From contig NZ_MBQD01000004.1 in NCBI RefSeq assembly GCF_001693815.1, positions 26,083 to 90,082 of the forward strand: 64,000 nt of DNA, in the 5' to 3' direction. This document shows positions 8,308-19,606 of the stretch, in pieces (positions within the stretch are counted from its first letter, which is position 1; every line of letters begins with the position of its first letter). Below the pieces are notes generated by a model. The model searched no databases, had not been told where the DNA came from, and worked only from the letters and a program-made list of their open reading frames with translations. Both the position numbers and the translations under genes were made by a program. The stretch comes from Tessaracoccus lapidicaptus. GTDB lineage: Bacteria; Actinomycetota; Actinomycetes; Propionibacteriales; Propionibacteriaceae.

Positions 8308-9874
8308 CCGGAGAGTCGCACTCCCGACGATGGGGCCGCATGGGCGGGGGCTTCCTGGTGAAGCTCCTGCTCATGGGCATCGTCAACGCGTTCGGGGTCT
8401 CGGTGATCCTCAGCGCGTGGCAGGCCCAGTCCTGGGCGATCCTCGGCGTCTCCGTCGCGCTCCTCGCCATTGCCGACTGGGTCTACTTCAGCCGGCGCGC
8501 CCTGCCGCTGAAGTACCTCCTGCCCGGTCTGGTGTTCCTGGCCATCTTCCAGGTCTTCACACTGGCCTACACGGGGTACGTCGCGTTCACCAACTACGGC
8601 ACCGGACACGCCGGATCCATGCAGCAGGCGGTGGACGCGGCCCTCATCCAGGCCGAGAAGCGCCTGCCTGACTCCCCCACGTATCCCCTCGCCGTCGTCC
8701 GCCAGGGCGACGAGATCGGGTTCGCGATCACCGACGACGGCGAGGTCCGGGTCGGCACGGCGGAGGAGCCGCTCAGCGCCGTCGAGGACGCCGCGGTGGG
8801 CGACGGCGACGTCCCGACCGCCGTCCCGGGCTGGGAGGTGATCCCCCGCGCCCAACTACTCACGGACACCACGCTGCAGCAGCTCGTGACGTCCCTGCGC
8901 GTCCCGGTCTCGGACGACGCCGAGGAAGGCTCGATCCGGACCCGCGAGGGGTCGAAGGGCACCATCTACTCGTCGTCGCTGGAGTGGGACGAGACCGGCC
9001 AGACCCTGACCAACACCGAGACGGGCGTCGTCTACTCCGCCAACGACCGCGGCGAGTTCGTCGGTGACGACGGCTCCCGCCTGCCCACCGGCTGGTACGT
9101 CAACATCGGCGCGGACAACTTCGTGCGGGCGGTGACCGACCCGTCACTGGCCGGGCCGCTGCTGACCGTCACGCTGTGGACGTTCGTGTTCGCGATCGCG
9201 TCAGTGGTGGTGAGCTTCGCCGTCGGGCTGGCCTTCGCGCTCATCTACAACGATCCGCGGCTGCGGGGCCGCAAGGTCATCCGCACCCTGCTCATCCTCC
9301 CCTACGCCTTCCCTGCCTTCATGTCCGCGCTGCTGTGGCGCGGCATGCTCAACGCCGAGTTCGGTGTGGTCAACGAGCTGTTCTTCTTCGGCTCGACGAT
9401 CGGCTGGCTGTCGGATCCCGTCCTGGCCCGGCTCGCCGTCGTCTTCGTCAACGTGTGGCTCAGCTACCCGTACTGGTTCCTCGTGTCCACCGGCGCGCTG
9501 CAGGCGCTGCCCGCCGACACGCTCGAGGCCGCCACCATCGACGGCGCGGGACGCTGGCGGAGATTCCAGGCGATCACCCTGCCCCTGCTGCTCGTGGCGA
9601 CGGCGCCCCTGGCGATCTCGTCGTTCGCGTTCAGCTTCAACAACTTCACCATCATCTACATGCTCACCGAGGGTGGGCCGGCCTTCCCCGGCAACCAGGC
9701 CCGGCTCGGCGCCACGGACATCCTCATCTCCGCGATCTACAAGATCTCGGGTGTCTCCGGCGGCGTGGCCGACTACGGCCTCGCGAGCGCCCTGTCGATC
9801 GTCGTGTTCATCGTCATCGGCGTCATCTCCGCTCTGGCGTTCCGCCAGACGCGCAAGCTGGAGGAGTACCAGTG

Positions 9875-9875
<1 letters not shown>
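8304..9875 (+). CDS. ganP: MalF-type permease of the galacto-oligosaccharide importer
   Basis: A 523-residue membrane protein, much longer than most CUT1 permeases. Three N-terminal helices (within about 12-98) are followed by a large extracytoplasmic insertion (about 100-275), like the P2 loop of enteric MalF, then the permease domain. The EAA loop that contacts the ATPase reads EAATIDGAGRWRRF at about residues 409-422. The start is a GTG overlapping the stop of the binding-protein gene by four bases (GTGA), so the two are translationally coupled. It forms the channel with the following gene product. No ATPase is encoded in the operon. Confidence 0.92.
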
Positions 9876-13032
<3,157 letters not shown>

Positions 13033-13052
13033 CGACGGCGGTCCACTGATCA

Positions 13053-13084
13053 GGCCGGCCCGGGTGCGCATGCCCGGGCCGGCC
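13053..13084. terminator. Bidirectional hairpin terminator between ganB and nanE
   Basis: A perfect 12-bp inverted repeat, GGCCGGCCCGGG at 13053-13064 and its complement at 13073-13084, with an 8-base loop. It lies between the stop codons of two convergent genes, so it can serve both. There is no clear T-run, as is usual at this GC content. Confidence 0.75.
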
Positions 13085-13093
13085 GCTGTGTCC

Positions 13094-13774
13094 TCAGGAT
13101 CCGGGCAGCGCCTCGGCGAACCAGCGCGTGATCGTCGCGGGGTGCGTGATCGCGGTCCCGACGACGACCGACCACGCCCCGCGGCGCATCGCCTCGGCCG
13201 CGTCGGCGGGCGTGTGGAGGCGGCCCTCGACGATGAGCGGCCGGTCCGCGACCGCCAGCATCTCGTCGATCGCCGCCCAGTCCGGGCCGTCGGTCTTCGG
13301 GCGCTCGCCGGAGTAACCCACCAGCGTGGTGCCGATGAGGTCGGCGCCGGCCTCCTGGGCCGCGACCGCGTCACCGGCGGACCCGCAGTCGGCCATCACC
13401 AGCACCTCCGGGAAGCGCTCCTTGAGCCCCGCGACGGTCTCGGCGAGCGAGAGCCCGTCCGGCCGGGGGCGGCGGGTGCCGTCGAGCGCCACGACCTCGC
13501 ACCCCGTCTCGGCGACGGCGACGCAGTCGGCCAGCGTGGGCGTGATGTAGACCCCGTCCTTGCCCACCTTGACCAGGCCGATGATCGGCACGTCGACGGC
13601 GGTGCGGATCGCACGCAGGTCCTCGAGTCCCTTTGCCCGGATGGCCGCGGCGCCGCCGATCACCGCCGACTGCGCCACCTGGCTCATCGTCCTGGGGTCC
13701 AGCATGGGCTCGCCCGGGTACGCCTGGCAGGACACCACCAGTCGGCCCCGGATCGCCTCGGTCACTCCACTCAT
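13094..13774 (-). CDS. nanE: N-acetylmannosamine-6-phosphate 2-epimerase
   Basis: A 226-residue NanE that converts ManNAc-6-phosphate to GlcNAc-6-phosphate in sialic acid catabolism. Family motifs are LVVSCQAYPGEP near the N-terminus, IGLVKVGKDGVYITP, VVALDGTRRPRP, VMADCGSAGDAV and LIGTTLVGYSGE; the catalytic lysine is expected in GLVKV. Length is typical. AGAGGA sits seven bases before the ATG at 13774. An in-frame ATG at 13789 overlaps the nanK stop (ATGA) but has poorly spaced Shine-Dalgarno sequence, so 13774 is preferred. Last gene of the leftward nan operon. Confidence 0.93.
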   Translation of the reverse strand: MSGVTEAIRGRLVVSCQAYPGEPMLDPRTMSQVAQSAVIGGAAAIRAKGLEDLRAIRTAVDVPIIGLVKVGKDGVYITPTLADCVAVAETGCEVVALDGTRRPRPDGLSLAETVAGLKERFPEVLVMADCGSAGDAVAAQEAGADLIGTTLVGYSGERPKTDGPDWAAIDEMLAVADRPLIVEGRLHTPADAAEAMRRGAWSVVVGTAITHPATITRWFAEALPGS

Positions 13775-13785
13775 CTGCAGTCCTC

Positions 13786-14715
13786 TCATCTCACCCGCAC
13801 GCGGGCCTCGTCGAACACGGTGCGCGCCGCACCCAGGATCGCGGCCTCGGGCCCGAGGGCCGCCGGCAGGAGCTCGAGGTTCCTGAGCACGGGGACCACC
13901 TCGCCGCGACAGGCGGCGCGCAGCGGCGTCCACCACTCGTCGCCCGCCGCGGCCACTCCCCCGCCGATGACCACGCAGGCCGGGTCCAGGACGGTGACCA
14001 CGCCCGCGATGGCCCGGCCGAGGGCCACGGCGGCCGCGGCGACCACTCCTCGCGCGGGCTCGCCGCCGTCGGCGGCGCGCGCCATGATGTCGCGGCCCGG
14101 CAGTGACTCCCCGGCGGCGAGGGCGTACGCCCGTTCGATCGCGGGGCCGGCCGCGACCGCCTCCAGATGTCCGTCGACGCCGCATGGGCACCGCATCCCG
14201 GCCGCCCCGGGGGTGGGGATGTGCCCCATCTCGCCGGCGACGTGGTGCGCACCGGTCCACAGCCGCCCGTCGAGGACGACGGCGCCGCCGACGCCGGTGC
14301 CGACCGCCACCATGAGCACCGACGAGCGGCCGCGGCCCGCGCCGAGCCACGCCTCGCCCAGCGCGTGGGCGTCGACGTCGTTGCGCACCTCGACGAGGCG
14401 GGCGTCGCCCCAGCCCAGCCGGGCGCGCAGCCCCGCCGCGACGTCCGTGCCCACCCACGAGGCGAACGTCTCGGTCGCGGAGATGATCGCGCCGCGGGGG
14501 GCGTCCACGACGCCGGCGGGTCCCACGCCCACGCCCGCCCCGTCGTCGTGCCCCGCCGCGGCCCGGGCGACCAGGTCCGCGACGGCGTCGAGGACCGCCT
14601 CACCGCCGGCGAGCGCGGGCGTCGGCGCCGTGAGGACCTCGCCCATCGTCCCGTCCGGCGCGACGACCGCCACCGCGGTCTTCGTGCCGCCGAGGTCGAC
14701 GCCGACGGCCCTCAC
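13786..14715 (-). CDS. nanK: ROK-family N-acetylmannosamine kinase
   Basis: A 309-residue ROK sugar kinase. The N-terminal phosphate-binding motif GVDLGGTKTAVAVV, the MVAVGTGVGGAVV motif and the zinc-binding cysteine cluster CPCGVDGHLE (about 178-187) are all present. In this setting, between nanE and a sialate-lyase-type gene, it should phosphorylate ManNAc with ATP. Its start overlaps the upstream lyase gene by four bases (GTGA) and its end abuts nanE. ROK kinases differ little in sequence between glucose, ManNAc and GlcNAc enzymes, so the substrate rests on context. Confidence 0.88.
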   Translation of the reverse strand: MRAVGVDLGGTKTAVAVVAPDGTMGEVLTAPTPALAGGEAVLDAVADLVARAAAGHDDGAGVGVGPAGVVDAPRGAIISATETFASWVGTDVAAGLRARLGWGDARLVEVRNDVDAHALGEAWLGAGRGRSSVLMVAVGTGVGGAVVLDGRLWTGAHHVAGEMGHIPTPGAAGMRCPCGVDGHLEAVAAGPAIERAYALAAGESLPGRDIMARAADGGEPARGVVAAAAVALGRAIAGVVTVLDPACVVIGGGVAAAGDEWWTPLRAACRGEVVPVLRNLELLPAALGPEAAILGAARTVFDEARVRVR

Positions 14716-15629
14716 TGCAGGAGTCCCACCTCGGCGAGGATCTCGCGGATGCTGGCGGTGTCGTCGTCGGAGAGGCCCTCGAGCGGCGCGGGCATCGCGG
14801 CGGAGTCGATGACCCCGAGCAGCGCCAGCGCGGCCTTGAAGGCGCCGATGCCGCCGGCGTCACCCGAGCGGCCCTGGGGCACGAACGCGATGTCGAACAG
14901 CCGCGCGATGCGGTTCTGCTCGTCGCGGGCCGCGGACCAGTCGCCCGCCTCAGCGGCTTGCCGGAGGCGGGTGTAGGCGGCCGGGTCGACGTTGGCCAGT
15001 CCGGGGACCGCGCCGTCGGCGCCGAGCAGGTACATGCCGTCGACCATCACCTCGTGGCCGGTGAGCAGCACCAGCGGGTGCCCGGCGCGCTCGTTGGCGG
15101 CGACGAGGCGGCGGAAGCCGACGTCGTCGCCGGAGGAGTCCTTGACGCCGGCGATGACGCCGTCCTTGCCGAGGCGCACCAGCAGGTCCACGCCCAGGTA
15201 GCTGTGCACGCGCACGGGCACGTTGTAGGCGAAGACGGGGATCTCGACGGCGGCGGCGACCATGCGGAAGTGCCGCTCGGTCTCCGCGACGTCGTTGATC
15301 GCGTAGAGCGGGGCCGTCACGACGACGGCGTCCGCGCCCAGCCGCTCGGCGCGGGCGGCCTGCTCGGCCACGCGGCGGGCGGTGAAGTCGGGGGTGCCGA
15401 CCAGCACGGGGACGCGGCCGGCGGCGCGCTCGACGACGCGGCGGGTCACGGTGTCGCGCTCGTCGTCGGTGAGGTAGGCCACCTGGCCCGACGAGCCGAG
15501 GATGAACAGGCCGTCCATCCCGCCGTCGATGAGGTGGTCGACGACGCGGTCGAGGGAGGTCAGGTCGAGGTCGCCGTCGGCCGTGAAGGGGGTGACGACG
15601 GGCGGGATGGTGCCGCGGAAGGAGTGCAT
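14712..15629 (-). CDS. nanA: N-acetylneuraminate lyase-type aldolase (DapA/NanA family)
   Basis: A 305-residue class I aldolase of the DapA/NanA family. The Schiff-base lysine is Lys163 in GVKDSSGDD and the catalytic tyrosine is Tyr135 in FAYNVPVR; both positions fit the family. The substrate loop reads GSSGQVAYL, with Gln where most family members have Glu. In a cluster with nanE, nanK and an importer, cleavage of N-acetylneuraminate to pyruvate and ManNAc is the likely reaction; dihydrodipicolinate synthase is unlikely here. An AGGA site precedes the ATG. Close analogues occur in the nan loci of bifidobacteria, as far as I recall. Confidence 0.85.
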   Translation of the reverse strand: MHSFRGTIPPVVTPFTADGDLDLTSLDRVVDHLIDGGMDGLFILGSSGQVAYLTDDERDTVTRRVVERAAGRVPVLVGTPDFTARRVAEQAARAERLGADAVVVTAPLYAINDVAETERHFRMVAAAVEIPVFAYNVPVRVHSYLGVDLLVRLGKDGVIAGVKDSSGDDVGFRRLVAANERAGHPLVLLTGHEVMVDGMYLLGADGAVPGLANVDPAAYTRLRQAAEAGDWSAARDEQNRIARLFDIAFVPQGRSGDAGGIGAFKAALALLGVIDSAAMPAPLEGLSDDDTASIREILAEVGLLQ

Positions 15630-15663
15630 GAGGGATTCCTGTGGTTCGGGTGCGGGTGTGGTG

Positions 15664-16473
15664 TTACAGCAGGGAGGGGACGGCGCTCAGCAGCGTCCGG
15701 GTGTAGTCGTGCCGCGGGTCCTCGAACAGCTGCTCGGCGGGACCCATCTCGACGATCTTCCCGGCGAACATCACGGCCATCCGGTCGGAGACGTAGCGCA
15801 CGGTGTTGATGTCGTGACTGATGAAGACGAGCCCCAGGCCGAGCTGGTCCTTGAGGTCGCTGAGCAGGTTGAGCACCTGGGCGCGCACCGACACGTCGAG
15901 CGCCGAGGTGGGCTCGTCGGCGATGATCACGTCCGGGTCCAGCGCCAGCGCCCGCGCGATCGCGACGCGCTGCCGCTGGCCGCCCGAGATCTGCCGGGGC
16001 AGCACGTCGAGCGCCGACTGCGGCAGGCCCACCAGGTCCAGCAACTCCTTCACGCGGCGTTCCCTCTCGGCCGGTGTCCCGACGCCGTGGACCTTGAACG
16101 GGTCGAGCAGCGTGTCGCGGACGAGCATGCGCGGGTTGAGCGCGGTGGCGGGGTCCTGGAACACGACGGAGACCGCGCGTCCCAGCTTCTTCCGGCCCGC
16201 GCCGTCCAGCTCGAGCGGTTCGCCGAAGTAGCGCACCTCGCCGTCGGTGACGGGCTGCAGGCCCACCATGACGCGGGCCAGCGTCGACTTGCCGCAGCCC
16301 GATTCGCCGACCAGCCCGACGGTCTCGCCGCGGCTGACGGAGAGGCTCACCCCGGCCACGGCGTGCACGCGGTCGCGGCGGAAGAGTGTGCCGGTGCGGG
16401 CCTTGTGGACGACGTGCACGTCGCGCAGGTCGACGACGGGCACCCCCCTCGGCCGGTCGTCGGTCGCGCTCAT
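15664..16473 (-). CDS. ABC importer ATPase, OppF/DppF type (sialic acid importer)
   Basis: A 269-residue ATPase with Walker A GESGCGKST, signature ISGGQRQRVAIARAL, Walker B VIIADEPTSALD and the switch histidine in FISHDI. The C-terminal oligopeptide-type tail contains LFEDPRHDYTRTLL. Its ATG overlaps the stop of the permease-ATPase fusion gene by four bases (ATGA). Together they supply the two nucleotide-binding halves of the importer. The gene ends 34 bases before nanA. Confidence 0.92.
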   Translation of the reverse strand: MSATDDRPRGVPVVDLRDVHVVHKARTGTLFRRDRVHAVAGVSLSVSRGETVGLVGESGCGKSTLARVMVGLQPVTDGEVRYFGEPLELDGAGRKKLGRAVSVVFQDPATALNPRMLVRDTLLDPFKVHGVGTPAERERRVKELLDLVGLPQSALDVLPRQISGGQRQRVAIARALALDPDVIIADEPTSALDVSVRAQVLNLLSDLKDQLGLGLVFISHDINTVRYVSDRMAVMFAGKIVEMGPAEQLFEDPRHDYTRTLLSAVPSLL

Positions 16474-18548
16474 CGGGCTGCCTCCTTCTCCAGCACCGCG
16501 GTGAGCGCGTCGGTGCGGGCGTAGACGTGGTCGGTCCCCGGGACGGTGCGCAGCCGCGGCCTTTCGTCGAGGCCGACGGTGGGATGCGAGGAGCGGGGCG
16601 CGAACCGGTCGCCGGTCACGAACTCGCGCGGCGACGGCACCACGCCCGGCACCTGGTGCAGGCGGCCGCCGCCGGATTCGATCGACAGCACGGCGCCCAG
16701 CAGGCCGCGGGTGTACTCGTGGACCGGGTTGGTGAGCAGCTCGCGGGTGGCGGCCTGCTCGACCACCTGCCCGGCGTACATGACCGTGATGCGGTGGGCG
16801 ACCTGCGCCACGAGCGCGAGGTCGTGCGAGACGAACACCATCGCGAAGCCGAGCTTCTCCCGCAGCTCGTTGAGCAGGTCCACGACCTGCGCCTGGACCG
16901 TGACGTCGAGGGCGGTCGTGGGCTCGTCGGCGATCACGAGCCGCGGGTTGCGGGTCAGCGCCATGGCGATGAGGACGCGCTGCCGCTGGCCGCCGGAGAG
17001 CTCGTGGGGATATGACTTCAGCGTGCGGACCGGATCCAGGCCCACCAGCTCGAGCAGTTCCTCGGCCGTGCGCTGCCCGCCGCGCGAGGTCAGCTGCTTC
17101 ATCTGCGCGCGGATGAGCATCGACGGGTTGAGCGAGCTCAGCGCGTCCTGATAGACCATGCTCATCTCGTGCCCGCGCAGGGCGTTGCGCTGCTTGGGCG
17201 TCATGGTGAGCAACTCCCGGCCGGCGAACCGGATCGAGCCCTCGATGCGGGCGGTCTCCGGCAGCAGCCCCATGATCGCCATCGAGGTGATCGACTTGCC
17301 GCATCCGGACTCGCCGACCAGCCCCATGGTCTCGCCGGCGCGGACGGTGAAGGTCACGCCGTCGACGATCTTGACCTCGCCGTGTGCGCCGGGGAAGGAG
17401 ATCGACAGGTCCTCCACCTCGAGCAGCGGTTCCGAGTCGGGCGCCGCGAGGACGAGGCGGTCGTCGCGGCGCTCCTCCGCGGCCTTAAGGGCCGTCAAAC
17501 GGCCTTGGAGGGACTCGGCCTGGGCCGTGTAGGAGGCGGCCATGCCGGCGGCGGTCGCCGCGCCGGCGAGCTCGTCCTCGTCGGCCTGCACGTTGACCCG
17601 CGTGCGGATCTTCGGCGAGGCCAGCGAGTCGGTGAGCCCCTCGGCGAGCACGTTGAGGCTCAGCGTGGTGATGAGGATGAACAGGCCCGGGAAGAACGTC
17701 ACCCACCAGTGGCCGCTGAGCAGCAGGGCCTTCCCTTCGCTCAGCATGTTGCCCCACGTTGGGGTGTTGACCGACGTGATGCCGGCCCCGATGAACGACA
17801 GCGACGCCTCGAACACGATGGCGTCGGCCACCAGCACCGTCGCGAACACCATGATGGGTGCCAGGCAGTTGCGGGCCACGTGCTTGACGAGGATCCACGA
17901 CGTGCGCGCGCCCATGACCCGCGACGCCGCCACGTAGTCCTCCCCGAACTGCGCGAGCACGTTGGCCCGCACGACCCGGGTGAGCTGCGGCACGTACAGG
18001 AACGCGATGGAGATGATCACCACGGGCAGGATGGGCAGCCGCGACGACAGGGCGGTCACCATCACGGCGGCCAGCGCGATGCCGGGGAAGCTCATGATGA
18101 TGTCGAGGACGCGCATCAGCACCTCGGAGACGGCCTTGCCCGCCGTCGCCGCGACCGAGCCGAGGACCGCTGCCACCGCCAGGGCGAGGGCGGTCGCGGC
18201 GAGGCCGACGATGAGGGAGACGCGGGCGCCGTGGACGATGCGGCTGAAGGTGTCGCGGCCGGTGTCGTCGGTGCCGAACCAGAACATCGAGTTCGGGGGG
18301 ATGGCGCTGTCGGGAACGACCTGCTTGCCGACGCCCTCGATCTCGATCTCCTTCTGCACCACCATGTCGGCGGGAACGAGGCCGGCCGCGTCGGGCGAGT
18401 AGGGGGCGACGACGGGCGCGAGGATGGCCAGCAGCGCCATCAGGCCGAGCACCACCATGGCGATCTTCGAGCCGACCGGCAGCGACGACCAGCCGGGGAG
18501 GCGGAGCCCCGGGCGCTGGAGCCTGGAGCGGGATTCAGCCGACAACAT
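16470..18548 (-). CDS. Fused DppC-type permease and DppD-type ATPase (sialic acid importer)
   Basis: A 692-residue fusion. Residues about 1-320 are a DppC/OppC permease: one N-terminal helix, an extracytoplasmic domain with MFWFGTDDTGRDTFSRI, five further helices and the EAA-like loop YVAASRVMGARTSW. After a charged linker (about 325-370) comes a DppD/OppD ATPase with GLVGESGCGKS, LSGGQRQRVLIAMAL and LVIADEPTTALDVT, and an oligopeptide-type C-terminal extension. Most peptide-type importers encode these halves separately. I recall a similar permease-ATPase fusion in the SatABCD sialic acid importer of Haemophilus ducreyi, unverified here. The ATG shares a base with the dppB-type stop (TGATG). 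Confidence 0.92.
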   Translation of the reverse strand: MLSAESRSRLQRPGLRLPGWSSLPVGSKIAMVVLGLMALLAILAPVVAPYSPDAAGLVPADMVVQKEIEIEGVGKQVVPDSAIPPNSMFWFGTDDTGRDTFSRIVHGARVSLIVGLAATALALAVAAVLGSVAATAGKAVSEVLMRVLDIIMSFPGIALAAVMVTALSSRLPILPVVIISIAFLYVPQLTRVVRANVLAQFGEDYVAASRVMGARTSWILVKHVARNCLAPIMVFATVLVADAIVFEASLSFIGAGITSVNTPTWGNMLSEGKALLLSGHWWVTFFPGLFILITTLSLNVLAEGLTDSLASPKIRTRVNVQADEDELAGAATAAGMAASYTAQAESLQGRLTALKAAEERRDDRLVLAAPDSEPLLEVEDLSISFPGAHGEVKIVDGVTFTVRAGETMGLVGESGCGKSITSMAIMGLLPETARIEGSIRFAGRELLTMTPKQRNALRGHEMSMVYQDALSSLNPSMLIRAQMKQLTSRGGQRTAEELLELVGLDPVRTLKSYPHELSGGQRQRVLIAMALTRNPRLVIADEPTTALDVTVQAQVVDLLNELREKLGFAMVFVSHDLALVAQVAHRITVMYAGQVVEQAATRELLTNPVHEYTRGLLGAVLSIESGGGRLHQVPGVVPSPREFVTGDRFAPRSSHPTVGLDERPRLRTVPGTDHVYARTDALTAVLEKEAAR

Positions 18549-19513
18549 CAGATGCTCCTGATTCGCGGGTTGACAAGGACGTAGAGCAGGTCGACCACGA
18601 GGTTGACCACGATGAACGCGATCGCGACCGTGATGGTGACGCCCTGGACGATGTTGACGTCGTTGCGGGTGATGCCCTGGAAGATGAGCTGGCCCATGCC
18701 CTGGATGTTGAAGATCATCTCGATGACGACCGCGCCGCCCATGAGGTAGCCGACGCGCAGCCCCAGCACGGTCAGCGGCGTGATCAGCGCGTTGCGCAGC
18801 ACGTTGCGGGCGACGACGACCCGCTTGGGGATGCCGGCGCCGATCGCGGTGCGGACGTAGTCGCGGTCGAGCTCCTCGACCATGGCGGTGCGCACGACGC
18901 GCGTCAGCGATCCCGCCACCGGCACCGCCAGCGCGAACGCCGGGAGGAAGATCTGGTTGACGTAAGCGCCCGGATCCGCGGTGAACGACGCCCAGTCGGT
19001 GATGACCGCGGGGAAGGTGCCCGTGCCGCCGGGCACGTTGCCGAACGCCTGGATGAGCAGCAGCGCCAGCCAGAACGACGGCGTCGCGAGGGACGCGATG
19101 GAGATGAAGCGGATCAGCTGGTCCGGCCACTTGTCGCGGTAGAGGGCGGCGACGACGCCGAGCACCAGCGCGATGACGACCGCGATCGCGAGGCCGATGA
19201 ACGTCAGCTGCAGGGTGACGGGGAAGTTCTCCCCCACCATGTCGGAGATGCGCACCCCGGTGAAGGACTCGCCCAGATCGCCGCGGACCAGGCCCGCGAG
19301 ATAGCGGCCATAGCGGACGAGGACGGGATCGTTGAGGCCGCGCTCCTCGCGGTATGCGTCGAGCGCGTCCGGGGAGGCGCTCTCACCGAGGGCGAGGCGG
19401 GCGGGGTCGGCGGTCGACAGCGACATGACGATGAAGACCAGCAGCGTCACGCCGAGGACCATGATCGGCAGGGCCAGCAGGCGCTGGCCGAGGAGGCGGA
19501 TGAGGTTGGACAC
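18548..19513 (-). CDS. DppB-type permease (sialic acid importer)
   Basis: A 321-residue permease of the DppB/OppB family with six predicted helices, the N-terminal VFIVMSLSTADPARLALGE element and the EAA-like loop YVRTAIGAGIPKRVV. It is followed without a gap by the permease-ATPase fusion gene and preceded by the binding-protein gene, so it is the second structural gene of the importer. Sialic acid as cargo is inferred from nanA, nanK and nanE downstream. Confidence 0.92.
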   Translation of the reverse strand: MSNLIRLLGQRLLALPIMVLGVTLLVFIVMSLSTADPARLALGESASPDALDAYREERGLNDPVLVRYGRYLAGLVRGDLGESFTGVRISDMVGENFPVTLQLTFIGLAIAVVIALVLGVVAALYRDKWPDQLIRFISIASLATPSFWLALLLIQAFGNVPGGTGTFPAVITDWASFTADPGAYVNQIFLPAFALAVPVAGSLTRVVRTAMVEELDRDYVRTAIGAGIPKRVVVARNVLRNALITPLTVLGLRVGYLMGGAVVIEMIFNIQGMGQLIFQGITRNDVNIVQGVTITVAIAFIVVNLVVDLLYVLVNPRIRSI

Positions 19514-19543
19514 GTCGGATGAACTCCTAGGGGTGCCCGCGCG

Positions 19544-19572
19544 AGGCGGCCGCAGTCACGGTGCGGCCGCCT
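19544..19572. terminator. Stem-loop between binding-protein and permease genes
   Basis: AGGCGGCCGCA at 19544-19554 pairs perfectly with TGCGGCCGCCT at 19562-19572 across a 7-base loop. It follows the leftward binding-protein gene by about 35 bases. Such intra-operon stems usually protect or attenuate the transcript so that the binding protein is made in excess over the membrane parts; that role is inferred. Confidence 0.6.
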
Positions 19573-19606
19573 GGCGCGGTGGGGCGCCGTCGGCGCCCGT
19601 CGGCAC

